Shown: positions 1-10,594 of the stretch, in pieces | How the letters are laid out: each line of letters starts with the position of its first letter | Position numbering within the stretch: position 1 is the first letter of the stretch | Virus record (IMG/VR): IMGVR_UViG_3300030110_002295 | Coordinates: 1 to 43,950 of that record | Strand: one strand, 5' to 3' | Source: a virus | Length of the DNA: 43,950 bases | Translations under genes and position numbers: made by a program | The notes under the pieces: model-generated | What the model saw: the letters and a program-made list of their open reading frames with translations, nothing else | Databases searched by the model: none | Told to the model about the DNA's origin: nothing

Positions 1-91
1 AAGCTTTACCATCTACTCCTTGTTCTTTGCCTTGTTCGTTTTTAGCTTTTAAAGGAGATTTTTTACAAAATGAATTTGTGAAATTACTCAT
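1..91 (-). CDS. truncated ORF, N-terminal 30 residues of an unknown protein
   Basis: An ATG at 91 opens a frame that runs without a stop to the window edge. The visible start reads MSNFTNSFCKKSPLKAKNEQ and continues hydrophilic and Lys/Glu/Gly-rich. It lies two bases after the stop of the outer-membrane-type gene, so it probably belongs to the same transcript. The KSPLK near its N-terminus recurs at the start of the 290-residue protein at 34504-35376 (MARQNKSPLKQ). That suggests a shared N-terminal motif, but five residues are weak evidence. I do not recognise the protein, and nothing can be said of its function until the rest is seen. Confidence 0.55.
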   Translation of the reverse strand, partial: MSNFTNSFCKKSPLKAKNEQGKEQGVDGKA

Positions 92-93
92 AA

Positions 94-1281
94 TTATTTA
101 AGTGTTATGTTTAAACCAACTGAACTATTATATATTTTAGTATCCCAAAATTTAGTATACTCACCTTCAAAGAATACGCCTATGCTTTTGCTAAGCTTCC
201 AACCAAACTGAATTCCGGTTTGATAATCCTCCCATTGTTCTTTATCTGCATCTTCACGTAATCCACCGAGACCCCAATTGTTTCTATTGAAATAACTAAA
301 AGCTTCATCACCTTTTACATAGTTATGATAAGGTAATAAGTAAGACCCATAAGCATGTAACCAAAAATTATTTTTATAATGGTAATAGTCAAAACCGACA
401 ATAGGAGATACAACTCCAAAACCATCTATAGTATCCCATATCTCATTATTGTAACGATTCATAAGATCAGTAAATACTGTTTGTCTAAATTGTAAATCTG
501 TATAAGCTACAGTTTCACCTTCAGGATTTATCCAATACCAATCAGACACTGTTTCGCCTGAATAACTATCTTCATAAGTATAATATATGTCATCATACCC
601 GTAATAAAAACCAAGTGTATACCATGGGTTCATAGCATAACCGTCCTCATTAGTTTCATTCAACCATATTTCTACAGGATTATAACCATAAGGACGTTCA
701 TGAGTTCTATAAATGGCGCCTGCACTCAACGAAAATTTCTTTCCAATAGGTAATTTAGCTCTAACCTCAGCTGACTTATAATTAAAATTAACTTTACCTT
801 GTTTTCTACTTTCTACTTTAACAATGTGAAACTTACCACTATGTTTTAAAAAATATCTATGATTTTGAAACACATCATCTCTGACTCTTTCTTTTTCTGT
901 ATGAAATATATATTCAAACCCTTTAATAGCTGAGTTAGGAGCTGTCATAGCTACGTTAGATTCGTTACCATCATAGTATTGTTTACCTTTCATTTCATAA
1001 TCAAACCTTGCTATTTTACGAACACCAAATCCATAACGGTAATCATAATCATAATACTCTGTTCCATCAACCACAGCAGGCACGTCATACACATTTCCAT
1101 TAGGATTAGTTCTTACAAAATAATTAGGTGCGTTTTCTTTAGAGTTTTTAATATCTCCAGCTATATAAAACGTACTATACTTTAAAAAATCTTCATAAAC
1201 ACTTTTAAATAAATTCTTTTTATCTTGAGAATTTATATTAAAGGTTATGAGTATACAAATCAGTGTTAATAATTTTTTCAT
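94..1281 (-). CDS. exported outer-membrane beta-barrel-like protein
   Basis: This 395-residue protein begins MKKLLTLICILITFNINSQ. That is a short basic start, a hydrophobic core and a likely signal-peptidase I site before QDKK, the style common in Flavobacteriia. The mature part is rich in Tyr, Trp, Phe, Asp and Gly. It has many short alternating strands (for example YGFGVRKIARFDYEMKGK near residue 83) and ends in strands reading FFEGEYTKFWD and SSVGLNITLK, as expected of an outer-membrane barrel. It sits three bases downstream of the giant virion gene, at the end of the tail module. Inferred roles, in no firm order: altering the host surface to block superinfection, helping lysis, or an exported virion component. 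The export signal is well supported; the barrel is likely; the function is unknown. Confidence 0.65.
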   Translation of the reverse strand: MKKLLTLICILITFNINSQDKKNLFKSVYEDFLKYSTFYIAGDIKNSKENAPNYFVRTNPNGNVYDVPAVVDGTEYYDYDYRYGFGVRKIARFDYEMKGKQYYDGNESNVAMTAPNSAIKGFEYIFHTEKERVRDDVFQNHRYFLKHSGKFHIVKVESRKQGKVNFNYKSAEVRAKLPIGKKFSLSAGAIYRTHERPYGYNPVEIWLNETNEDGYAMNPWYTLGFYYGYDDIYYTYEDSYSGETVSDWYWINPEGETVAYTDLQFRQTVFTDLMNRYNNEIWDTIDGFGVVSPIVGFDYYHYKNNFWLHAYGSYLLPYHNYVKGDEAFSYFNRNNWGLGGLREDADKEQWEDYQTGIQFGWKLSKSIGVFFEGEYTKFWDTKIYNSSVGLNITLK

Positions 1282-1284
1282 ATT

Positions 1285-4200
1285 TTAATTTAGTTTTACT
1301 CCGTTAATTTTAACACCACCATTTATAACAGCTGGGTTAAATTTCTTTTTTCCTTTTCTACCACGTTTTTTAGGTGGTCGTATTTTTTTGTCCGCACCTA
1401 GCTCGTAAGCTTGCCAACCACCTAGCAAAAACAATCTTTCCCACATAGCTAAATCATTAGCCATAGAATCATCAATGTTTTTTGCTTTAATAATTAATCT
1501 ATCAATAGGTAAATTAAACGCTGCCGAGATAAGATTAGCAGCTGCTAAAAACCCTGGGTTTTGTATATCCCATCCCATTGCACTTACATCATCCATGTTC
1601 CACGATAGTGTTCTTCCAAACTGTCTAACTCTTGAAACCTTACTACTAAGCGGTGGGGATAGTTTTAAAAATTCATATACTATTTCTTCATACTCAGGTG
1701 TGTTTTCTTTACTTTCTTTAACTCCTTTTAGTATAGCATTTTTAATAACAGATGTTACGGCACCGGCAAATCCTAAACCTCTTAATAAAGAATCTAACAT
1801 ACTATTAGCTGATCTAGTTAATTTTTCTTCTTCATCTTCATCATCAAGATCTCCAAATCCAATAGCGAATAAAGCTTGTTGAGTTGCTGTAAATATTAGG
1901 TTTTGCATTAAAGTATAATGTATAACTTTAGAAACACTAGCTTTCCAATTACCTCTTCTATTTTTAATATCATCAATTGCTTTACCAATTAACCTAGCGT
2001 ACTGCATAGGTGTATTAGCAAATGCTAAAATTAATCTACCTAATGAACCGGCTTGCTGCATGGATATTCTATCAGGTCTGCTTGATTGTTGTGATTCTTC
2101 TGCTATTTCTCTAAAATCTAAAAACGCTTGTTGCTCAGCTTCTTTTTGTTCCATACCCTGCTTAAGATATGTGTTTAATCTATTTCTATAAAAAGATGCT
2201 CCACCTGAAGCAATGGCTAAACTATCTGCAAATTGAGTAGGTAAAAAACCTATTTGTAACAACTTAGCTATGATACCTCTCATACCATCTTTCTTAGCCA
2301 TGTCTGCTATATCACTTTCGTTTACATTAAATCTTAAACCTCCTCTTCTTTCTTGTAAGAATGGAGAGTTCATTATCATCATGAAGTCTTTATAAAACTG
2401 TTTTTGATTTGCAAATGCTTTACTAGCAGCTAGTATGTTATTATCTTCTAAGTTAATAAAGTTAACTGCAGATATAGTTTGAAGCATAGCTGATCTAGTG
2501 TTAAAGAACATTATTACACCAATACCATTTGTCATCCAATCCGTAAACTTACCAGTTAAACTATCACCTTTAAAATTTCTATTTATACCAGACTTCATTC
2601 TACCTAACATATTTTCTAATGCTATTCTGTAAGGCTTACCAAACGATGCTTCAAGTTTATTTAAATTAGCTTCAGAGAATATAACATCTACATTACGTTG
2701 CCAATCTTGCAGGTAAAAAGATCTAGTGTTTGTCATTAATGAATCAAGTAAATCTGTTGTAATAGTACCAGCCAACCAACCATCTTTTGGTTTAGCTAAC
2801 CCTTGACCTTTTAACACATTTAATATTTCATTACCAAATATTTCAAGATACTCGTTTTCGTTTATAAAATCTTTTATTTCTTTTAAATCTGCTTTACTTA
2901 TGCCTGGAATTTTATAACCTAACTTATCCCACATATATATTCTTACAGCGTTTTGTTTTGTATAAACTGAACCGGGTATAAGTTTTTTAAGATCTTTAGG
3001 TATAATATTTAAAGCTTGCTTTAATGCTTTATAATCATTTTGTAAAGTAATTCTAGATAAAGAAATGTTTTGCATTGCTATAGCAAATGGATCTAATAAG
3101 TTTTCTTTAATCCAAGCCATGTCAGCATCACCTTGTTTTCCTTTACCTAATACACTATATAATAATCCTACAAAGTCATCTGCTGAAGCAGGTATAAAAA
3201 AGTTTTTACTTCTTTTTGTAGCGCCTATTAATTCTGCTTTAGCTTTAGAAAACTCTTTAAATGATTTAATACCAGTCTTACGCTCAATCATATCATTAAA
3301 CTCCTTGTTCATTGAAACACTGTTTCTACGTCTAGCAACTTGAACTTTAGAATTTACATCTAAAACATTTAAAGCATCTCCTACAGCTTTAACATTTTTA
3401 ACCGCATCATCTACAAAGTAAAAATCATTATAACCTTCAGCTGCTCTTGCTATAATCCAATTTGCTTTAGATTGTGGGCTACCATCTTCTAATCCTATAA
3501 TATTTTCTAAAGGTAATTCCATTCCAATACCTTTTAAAAATTCATATATAGCTGGTGCTGCAGCAGAGGGTCTAGCTGTTAATACGAATATGTTTTTACT
3601 ACCAAACTTATCTATAGCTTTTTTAAGTCTATTAGCTAGTGGTCCTTTTCTACCGTCAACAACTTTATTAAACTCTGAAAAATCAAATGTAGCACCTTGC
3701 TCTTCTAGCTTTTGAGAATCCTTTGCGAATTTAGTAGCGTCGATTTTAAATGTTTTACCATTTAATGTTACTTTTATTTTACTCTTAGTTATAGCTAACG
3801 TATCATCAAAGTCATACACGCTTATTCCTTTCTTTGGGTTGTTAGGATTTTGAGCATATGTAAAAGCTTTTTGTAAGTTATCTAATCTGTTTAAAACCTC
3901 GTTGTTACTTACTGATTGTCTTTTTGGTTTGACTTGTTTAGGTGTAATCTTAAGATTATTTGGAACAGCTTTTGCTTTTGCTTTTTGTACCGCCACAGTA
4001 GTTGGTTGACCCTGCGCATCAATACCATATATATCAGCAAATGTTCTACCATCTAATCCTTTTATAGAACTAGGATCTATACCACCATCTTGAGCAAATA
4101 CTAAATCGTTGAAATATCTTTCCCAAAACTTACCTGTTATTACATTCCATGTATCAGGCATACGTTGTTGTAAGCTTTTACCACTTGCTGTTCTAGCATT

Positions 4201-7200
4201 ACGCAGCTTATCGTCCATTGCTTTATCTAAAACAATCATTTTATAGTTATCTATAATTAACCTATAAGCTGTGTTAAAATCTATACCTTCATTTAAAATA
4301 GCATCCATTAAATAAATGTAAGCCATTGTTGCAGGCATCGCGTGTTCAAACTCTATAGTTTTCCAACCACCTTTTGGCATCTTTCCTTTATCAGTAGGTT
4401 TTCTTTTAGTTATTGATTCAGAATAACCTATAAGTTGAGCTCCTAATCTATGCCAAGACGTCGCGTCATTAGCGGTTAGTTTTAAATACGAACCAATAAC
4501 AGGAGCGTATTTACTTTTAGTCTCAGGATCTTTCATTAACTCACTGAAAATCTTCCACATGTTCTTGTGAATTTTACCAACATTTTCGTTCCACTTTTCT
4601 ATATCTCCATTCTCAAGACCTTCTGCTATTTTCTCGCTATACTTTTCCTTATCACCAAACATGGTTTTATAATTCTTAGTTAGAGTCCAATCAACATCTT
4701 TCATTCCTTCACCAAACTTAGTATTTGGATCATTACCAAGAGCAAAGATTTTAGCTTTAAAATCATCATATGCTTTGGCTCCAGCTGGATCTTTAAACGT
4801 ACCTATTCTAGAATCACCTGCTTTTAATTTTTCACCATTAACTTTATCACCTACCGTATATGTAGACTTTGATAATCCATAACTAGCATTAGAATATGTA
4901 AACACAGATGTTTTAACTTTACCATTTTTATAAGTAAACCAGAAGTTTCTTCCTAATCCATTTAATGGTAGTAGATCTTCTTTTATTTTAAGTATAAAAT
5001 TATCTCTACCTTTTTGAGTTTTAAGATCAAAAGTTTTATTAGAGCCAGGTATTTCTTTACCATCTTTATCAAGTTGTTTATCAAGCCAACTCTCTAATAA
5101 TCCGTCAATACGTTTAGATTCATCAATATTAAATTGACCTCTCATAAACGCAGAATCTTCAGCTACAACTGAAAACCTAAGTAGTGGAGCTTTAGACGGA
5201 GCTGTTTTTTGTCTAGCAGTAGATTTTCTAGTTTCAGCTTGCTTTTCTGTAGTCTTACCTTCTTTAACATCTTTATCTTGTTGTTGATCTAATAGTTGAC
5301 CAAAAGAAGTTAACGCCATATTCCTAGCTAATAGTTCTAAAACTCCTTTTATATACTGAGATTCAGGACCTCTTGGAACATAACCCTTATCAACTTTATT
5401 ATTAGTTATACCAGAGTTAGTTAAAAATCTTTTTCTATCACCAGGTTTTATTTTATATTGAAGCTGGTTGTTTGTTTTCTTTTGCTTTCCAGTTTTTTTA
5501 TCTACAACTTTATCGTACTCTTCATTTAAAAAATTTCTTGAACGTATACCAGCTGATTGACCACCTTCTATCTTAGGTTTTATTTTACTACCTTGAACAC
5601 CTGTTGTTTTAACTAACGCTGCGTTTCCTTGAGGTCTAGTTCTTATTAATTTTTCTACGTTCTTTAAAATAAATCTTTGTATATTACTAATATCATCTCC
5701 CTTTCTTAAGTTATCCGTAGGCATTGTAATACGTGAAACAGGTATACCAAAGAACTTAGCTAATGTTTCATATGGAGCTATTTGTTGTAACTCTTTAAAT
5801 GTTAAGTTAGCATCACTTAGATCAATATTATTTTCTTTTATTTTTCTAGCTACTTCTTCTTGAGCTTCTTTTTTTACTTCAGGTGGTAGTATATCATATA
5901 TATCTATAGTTGCTTCTACTTCATCTTGAACTACAGTATCTATAGCGGATTCTGTGTCTTGAGATTCATCTATAACTTGTTTAGCAAACTCGCTATCAGT
6001 ACTTTCAGAATCTAAAGCTTGTTTATTATCTTCTAATATATTTGTTATATCAAAGCTTAATTGACTACCAGCGTATGTACTCCAATTATCATTTATACGA
6101 GGATTAAATTTATTTAATAAATTTCTTTCAGCAACTCTACCTCTTGCTGCTTTATAACCAGCTTCATATGATATATTTCCAAGTCCAGCTCTACTGTCAA
6201 AGCCCATTGTTTTTAAACCTACCTTAGCCGCGGCATCTATAAGTATATCTTCTATAGCATTTTTCTCGTTACCTGTAGCATTTTTTAATTTTCTTATAAG
6301 TTCCTCATTGGTAAATCTACTTCTTAACTCTTTACCTAGTTCTGTTTCTCTAGCATTAGTTTCTTCTACTTTAGATTCTCTACCTATAACTTCTTCTGCT
6401 ATTCTTTCTTTTTCTTCTTCTGGTATTACTCCCTTATTAACCTCACCCATCATTATCTGTTTACGAACATACTCTTTCATAAAATCAACCATTGCTTGGG
6501 GTGTAGCAAAAGGGTCAGTTAATTCTATTAAAGCTTTACCTAGATTACCAGTTGATTTTAAGAATATACTATTCATAAAACTTTGTAACCCATGCATGTT
6601 TGCTATATCGTCAGCTTGTATATAACCACCTAAAACTGCCTCTCCTAATGTAGTTAATATTTCACTAGCATCTACATTATCTTCTGCTGTAGTTTCGGAA
6701 TCTATATTGTATTTTTTTAAAACGTCCATCATTTTATTATAAATACTTACATCTAAATTCCCTTCATCTTTCATTGTGGTTAACCAATTGGTTACACCTA
6801 AAGCAGCGTTTTTAGCTTCTTTAAATATACCACTAAATACTTTACGCCTATCTATTTCATCATGCATTACCTCATGTAAAGGAGATACAGCGGCTCTAAA
6901 CTGTTCGAAATTACTAGCACTATTAAGAAACACTAATTCTTTCTTTTCTAATAAACTCGCCGCATCTAATACACCTACCATACTTGCGTTTATAGCCGCC
7001 ATGTTTAAATAGATATCACCTTTAGGATCATTATAGGCGTAGCCCATGTTTCTAATCTGCTCCGCAGTTTCACCATCTATGTCATTCTCTTCAAGATAAG
7101 CTTCCATTTCTTCTACAGTATTAAATTCTACTATAGTTTTTTCTGTTAAAAGATCAGCAATATCTTTAGCGGTGTTATGTAGCATACGATTTGCATTAGC

Positions 7201-10200
7201 AACTTCATCAACAACAAATTCAACAGAACTATCATTTTTATCATTTAACTTTTGAAGTTCTTTTCTTCGTTTCTTTAAATCACTTTTACCTTTGGTATTC
7301 TCAAACAACATCTCCAACTCAGAATTAGTTTTAATAACTTTTTTCTTTGCAGCTTCAAATTGTTCAGCAAAATCTTTTTCTCCAAATCTACCACTATTAG
7401 CTAAATCAAATAATTGTTTTTCTTGAAAATTTTGTCGAGCTCTTAATTCTAAATATTTCTCTCTAGTTTCAGGTCTCATTCTACCAAATCTAGCTAATCT
7501 ATCAGCGTTGTCTAATCTAACTAACTTATCTAATTGATTTTTTTCTTCTTCTAATTCTTTTCTTCTAGCTGGAGAAATATTTACATCATCTAATTGATTT
7601 TGTATTTTAGCACGTCTTTCAGCATAACCTACACTTCGCTTGTAATCCTTATATGTACTAGACTCATAATTCCACATCGCTCTAACTTGACTAGCTGAAC
7701 TAGGACTTTGCATTATTAAACTTGCAAAAGTTGTATTAGCAATTAAATCCATATTAACCTCTTTTAATATAGGATCTGTACTACCCATTACTAATCTTCT
7801 AATAGTACCATGTCCTGTAGCTGTAAGTATTTCTTCAATGTTTTCTACAGTTACACCATATCCTAAATTATAAGCACCAGCACCAAAATCTTTTGCTCTA
7901 TTTTTCCAATAACTAGATTTATTCCACCCTTTTACAAAAGTATCTTCTAATCCATTTCTTTTTGATAAATTTCTAGTAACACGTAGATTGTTAACATATC
8001 GTAAAGTACCCCATTTTTCTGCATACATTTCAGTAGTTCCAAATAATAAACCTTGGAAAGTTCTTTGCCAATTAGTACTTTCAGCTAAGTTAGTATAGTA
8101 ATCTATTTGAGATAAAATTTCTCGTTGTTCATTTGGGTCATTAGTAAGAGTTAAGGCTTCTTGTAATTTAGCTAACTGAGTTTCAGCTTGTTTATAATTA
8201 GCTTCTAACCTTCCCATTTCTCCACCTCCAGTAGCAGTAAAGAAGCTAGCCATTGTAACACGGTTAGCGTTTTGTAAAGCATTTTTTCTTATACTTAAAT
8301 CAAACAACCTACTATCTATATTTGATTCATCAAAAATTAATTCTTTACCAGGTTTCTTTTTATAATATCCTTTACCAGCACTTACTTTACCAGTAGCTGA
8401 TTGCTTTATTTTTTTCTTTAAACTCTCCTTCATCAACTTTGTACTAACTCTAGCAACTGCACTTGGTCCAAGAACTTGAGCTATAGTTAATCCATTTTCT
8501 GCCAACGCACCACTCATCCAATCACCAAAAGTTAAAGCTGATCTTTCATCAAATACATCTCCAATTTTTGCAGGTGGAGCAAATTCTTCTTGATAATCTT
8601 CTGTAACATCACTAAAATAATTAACCGCTCTACCTTCTAAACCAGTATAATCTAGAGGTGAAAGTAAAGTAGTACCTATATAATTTAAAGGATTGATATC
8701 TCCTTTTTCCACAAGTTTATTTAGTTCTATTGCTTTCAGCGGTGCTGCACTTGGTTGACCAAGCTGTCCAACAAAGTTTACAGTTTTAGCACCTAACACC
8801 ATAGCTGGTGCAAGTAATTCTGTTTCAATAGTTGCAGCAAATTTATCTAATTGATTATAGTTAAATTGAGAACCCCAAGCGGCAAGATTAACATTACCAG
8901 ACATGTCAGCTTGTTCCATTATATTATCTCCAACATCTTGAATATAATTTAATTCGTCCATCAATACTATACCTTCTGCTCTTAATGAACCTGTTTCATA
9001 ATCTTCTACAAATTCTTGATATGATTTTAATAAGCCATTATACCAATCAACATCTTTTTGAGTTGTTAAAGAATCTACATCTATCGCTTCTATTTGAGAT
9101 TTTAAAGTAGCTATTTGAGCTACAGCAGGTGCGTTTCTTTCAGTATAATCTTTTAGCTTAGAAGTCCATTCATCTCTACGTTCTCCTTGCATTGCAATTA
9201 ACCCATCAAAATAAGCTTCTTGTTCTTTTTGTGGGATAGCTTTCGTTGGATCTGTTAATTTAAATACATCATCTCGAAATAAAGAAGCATTTTTATATGG
9301 AGTTGTTTCATCAAACATTTGAGGTATTTTGTATTCTTTACCATATTCCATACCATTCGCCATAAGATTTGCCGTGTAAGGGTCAACACCAGCAGCTACA
9401 AGAGTTCCTCTATATTTATTTTTTATATCTGAATTTATTTGAACTACTTTATCTTGTCGTCTATTCCAATCTGGATTTGGTTGTGGTATAGCTAAAAACA
9501 TTTGTTCTGGGCTTAAAACATCCGACCATTTGTTTTGAATACTTATTGTTTCACTTTGTTTTTTATCCTCAACAAAATTTTTCATTAACTTCTTAACATC
9601 ATCATTAGTTGCTGCTAAGTCTTTAACCGCATTGTAATCGATGTTTTCTACATTAAAGTTTGCTTGTTCAAGAATATTATATAATTCAACAGGCATCTCC
9701 TGTTTTACTAAATCTCTAAACTTATTTACTTCTTCTTGAGTTCTATTTGCTTTATCACCTTTTATAATTCTTCGTCCCGTATTACCTAAGCTTATAGGTT
9801 TATTGAACTCATCTGTAAAACTTTCTCCTTCATTAATTTTAAAATCAACTTCAAATTCTCCTTGATTTTGTTCGTAAACATTATCAATATAACCATTAAA
9901 TATATAAGACAATGTTTCTGGTTTATACCTATCATTTGTAATAAGCTTCATGCGCTCTACATAGTCTTTAGCATAAGCTATTTTATTTCTACCAGTCTTA
10001 CCTTGTTTAACAGTTATTTCATCATCTTCTACAAGTTTAACTCCTGGTAAATCTTCTTCTTGCCTTACATTATTATTATCGTCAGTTTTTACTACTCTTT
10101 TTTGTTTGTCTCCTATAACTACCTCATCTAGTTTTCCTATAGTATCATCTTCTAATAAATTTCTTTGAAAATCAGCTTCATTACCAATCTCAGTTTTTAT

Positions 10201-10575
10201 AGTTCTATTACTTTTATTAGCCCATTCTTCAAAGCTCATTCCAAGTTCATCTCCATAACCACTAACATCCCATTCATCTTCCCAATAAGTATTAGTTGTA
10301 GGTTTACCTTCAATCCATTTACCAGCTTTATTACGTCTTCCTTTACCTTTTGTAGTAACTTCAACATATCTTCTATCATCTCTATCTAATGGATTTTTTA
10401 ATTGGGTAAGTGCTGGATCACCTTCAAAACTTGAATTACTTACTTGACTCTTTTTAAAATTAAGTTCATTAATCTCCTTTTTAGATCTAGCATTAGGAAA
10501 ATCATTTTTAAATTCCTGTAATCTATCTGGGGATACTTGATATGTAGTACCATCTACAATGTATTCTTCGAACAT
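1285..10575 (-). CDS. giant (3096 aa) polyvalent internal or ejected virion protein with zincin and HAD motifs
   Basis: One uninterrupted frame occupies about a fifth of the window. The N-terminus (TYQVSPDRLQEFKNDFP) is a short motif I associate with giant phage proteins. Charged, coiled-coil-prone helices fill roughly residues 1020-1180. A zincin signature HEVMH occurs at 1234-1238, with a possible third ligand in a downstream EILTTLGEAV segment. A HAD-phosphatase-like domain spans about 2250-2400: DFDDT at 2255-2259, VLTARP at 2331-2336, a Lys in SKANW, and VDD at 2388-2390. A helical, partly hydrophobic C-terminal region (about 2690-2900, containing NTRSAMLQTISAVNFIN) resembles domains of large polyvalent proteins. 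The tail is very basic (KKRGRKGKKK). It follows two smaller internal-virion-like genes, as T7 gp16 follows gp14 and gp15, so I infer packaging in the capsid and ejection into the host. Catalysis by either motif is unproven. Confidence 0.7.
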   Translation of the reverse strand: MFEEYIVDGTTYQVSPDRLQEFKNDFPNARSKKEINELNFKKSQVSNSSFEGDPALTQLKNPLDRDDRRYVEVTTKGKGRRNKAGKWIEGKPTTNTYWEDEWDVSGYGDELGMSFEEWANKSNRTIKTEIGNEADFQRNLLEDDTIGKLDEVVIGDKQKRVVKTDDNNNVRQEEDLPGVKLVEDDEITVKQGKTGRNKIAYAKDYVERMKLITNDRYKPETLSYIFNGYIDNVYEQNQGEFEVDFKINEGESFTDEFNKPISLGNTGRRIIKGDKANRTQEEVNKFRDLVKQEMPVELYNILEQANFNVENIDYNAVKDLAATNDDVKKLMKNFVEDKKQSETISIQNKWSDVLSPEQMFLAIPQPNPDWNRRQDKVVQINSDIKNKYRGTLVAAGVDPYTANLMANGMEYGKEYKIPQMFDETTPYKNASLFRDDVFKLTDPTKAIPQKEQEAYFDGLIAMQGERRDEWTSKLKDYTERNAPAVAQIATLKSQIEAIDVDSLTTQKDVDWYNGLLKSYQEFVEDYETGSLRAEGIVLMDELNYIQDVGDNIMEQADMSGNVNLAAWGSQFNYNQLDKFAATIETELLAPAMVLGAKTVNFVGQLGQPSAAPLKAIELNKLVEKGDINPLNYIGTTLLSPLDYTGLEGRAVNYFSDVTEDYQEEFAPPAKIGDVFDERSALTFGDWMSGALAENGLTIAQVLGPSAVARVSTKLMKESLKKKIKQSATGKVSAGKGYYKKKPGKELIFDESNIDSRLFDLSIRKNALQNANRVTMASFFTATGGGEMGRLEANYKQAETQLAKLQEALTLTNDPNEQREILSQIDYYTNLAESTNWQRTFQGLLFGTTEMYAEKWGTLRYVNNLRVTRNLSKRNGLEDTFVKGWNKSSYWKNRAKDFGAGAYNLGYGVTVENIEEILTATGHGTIRRLVMGSTDPILKEVNMDLIANTTFASLIMQSPSSASQVRAMWNYESSTYKDYKRSVGYAERRAKIQNQLDDVNISPARRKELEEEKNQLDKLVRLDNADRLARFGRMRPETREKYLELRARQNFQEKQLFDLANSGRFGEKDFAEQFEAAKKKVIKTNSELEMLFENTKGKSDLKKRRKELQKLNDKNDSSVEFVVDEVANANRMLHNTAKDIADLLTEKTIVEFNTVEEMEAYLEENDIDGETAEQIRNMGYAYNDPKGDIYLNMAAINASMVGVLDAASLLEKKELVFLNSASNFEQFRAAVSPLHEVMHDEIDRRKVFSGIFKEAKNAALGVTNWLTTMKDEGNLDVSIYNKMMDVLKKYNIDSETTAEDNVDASEILTTLGEAVLGGYIQADDIANMHGLQSFMNSIFLKSTGNLGKALIELTDPFATPQAMVDFMKEYVRKQIMMGEVNKGVIPEEEKERIAEEVIGRESKVEETNARETELGKELRSRFTNEELIRKLKNATGNEKNAIEDILIDAAAKVGLKTMGFDSRAGLGNISYEAGYKAARGRVAERNLLNKFNPRINDNWSTYAGSQLSFDITNILEDNKQALDSESTDSEFAKQVIDESQDTESAIDTVVQDEVEATIDIYDILPPEVKKEAQEEVARKIKENNIDLSDANLTFKELQQIAPYETLAKFFGIPVSRITMPTDNLRKGDDISNIQRFILKNVEKLIRTRPQGNAALVKTTGVQGSKIKPKIEGGQSAGIRSRNFLNEEYDKVVDKKTGKQKKTNNQLQYKIKPGDRKRFLTNSGITNNKVDKGYVPRGPESQYIKGVLELLARNMALTSFGQLLDQQQDKDVKEGKTTEKQAETRKSTARQKTAPSKAPLLRFSVVAEDSAFMRGQFNIDESKRIDGLLESWLDKQLDKDGKEIPGSNKTFDLKTQKGRDNFILKIKEDLLPLNGLGRNFWFTYKNGKVKTSVFTYSNASYGLSKSTYTVGDKVNGEKLKAGDSRIGTFKDPAGAKAYDDFKAKIFALGNDPNTKFGEGMKDVDWTLTKNYKTMFGDKEKYSEKIAEGLENGDIEKWNENVGKIHKNMWKIFSELMKDPETKSKYAPVIGSYLKLTANDATSWHRLGAQLIGYSESITKRKPTDKGKMPKGGWKTIEFEHAMPATMAYIYLMDAILNEGIDFNTAYRLIIDNYKMIVLDKAMDDKLRNARTASGKSLQQRMPDTWNVITGKFWERYFNDLVFAQDGGIDPSSIKGLDGRTFADIYGIDAQGQPTTVAVQKAKAKAVPNNLKITPKQVKPKRQSVSNNEVLNRLDNLQKAFTYAQNPNNPKKGISVYDFDDTLAITKSKIKVTLNGKTFKIDATKFAKDSQKLEEQGATFDFSEFNKVVDGRKGPLANRLKKAIDKFGSKNIFVLTARPSAAAPAIYEFLKGIGMELPLENIIGLEDGSPQSKANWIIARAAEGYNDFYFVDDAVKNVKAVGDALNVLDVNSKVQVARRRNSVSMNKEFNDMIERKTGIKSFKEFSKAKAELIGATKRSKNFFIPASADDFVGLLYSVLGKGKQGDADMAWIKENLLDPFAIAMQNISLSRITLQNDYKALKQALNIIPKDLKKLIPGSVYTKQNAVRIYMWDKLGYKIPGISKADLKEIKDFINENEYLEIFGNEILNVLKGQGLAKPKDGWLAGTITTDLLDSLMTNTRSFYLQDWQRNVDVIFSEANLNKLEASFGKPYRIALENMLGRMKSGINRNFKGDSLTGKFTDWMTNGIGVIMFFNTRSAMLQTISAVNFINLEDNNILAASKAFANQKQFYKDFMMIMNSPFLQERRGGLRFNVNESDIADMAKKDGMRGIIAKLLQIGFLPTQFADSLAIASGGASFYRNRLNTYLKQGMEQKEAEQQAFLDFREIAEESQQSSRPDRISMQQAGSLGRLILAFANTPMQYARLIGKAIDDIKNRRGNWKASVSKVIHYTLMQNLIFTATQQALFAIGFGDLDDEDEEEKLTRSANSMLDSLLRGLGFAGAVTSVIKNAILKGVKESKENTPEYEEIVYEFLKLSPPLSSKVSRVRQFGRTLSWNMDDVSAMGWDIQNPGFLAAANLISAAFNLPIDRLIIKAKNIDDSMANDLAMWERLFLLGGWQAYELGADKKIRPPKKRGRKGKKKFNPAVINGGVKINGVKLN

Positions 10576-10594
10576 AAAATTTTATTTATTTAAT

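Noticed and set aside
1475-1882. Plus-strand frame of 135 residues opposite the giant gene, with a long Ser run
   Set aside because: The Ser run is the antisense of an Asp/Glu-rich stretch of the giant protein; there is no independent support.
3340-3820. Independent HAD phosphatase gene
   Set aside because: The motifs are in frame within the giant protein, with no stop or restart on either side, so it is a domain and not a separate gene.
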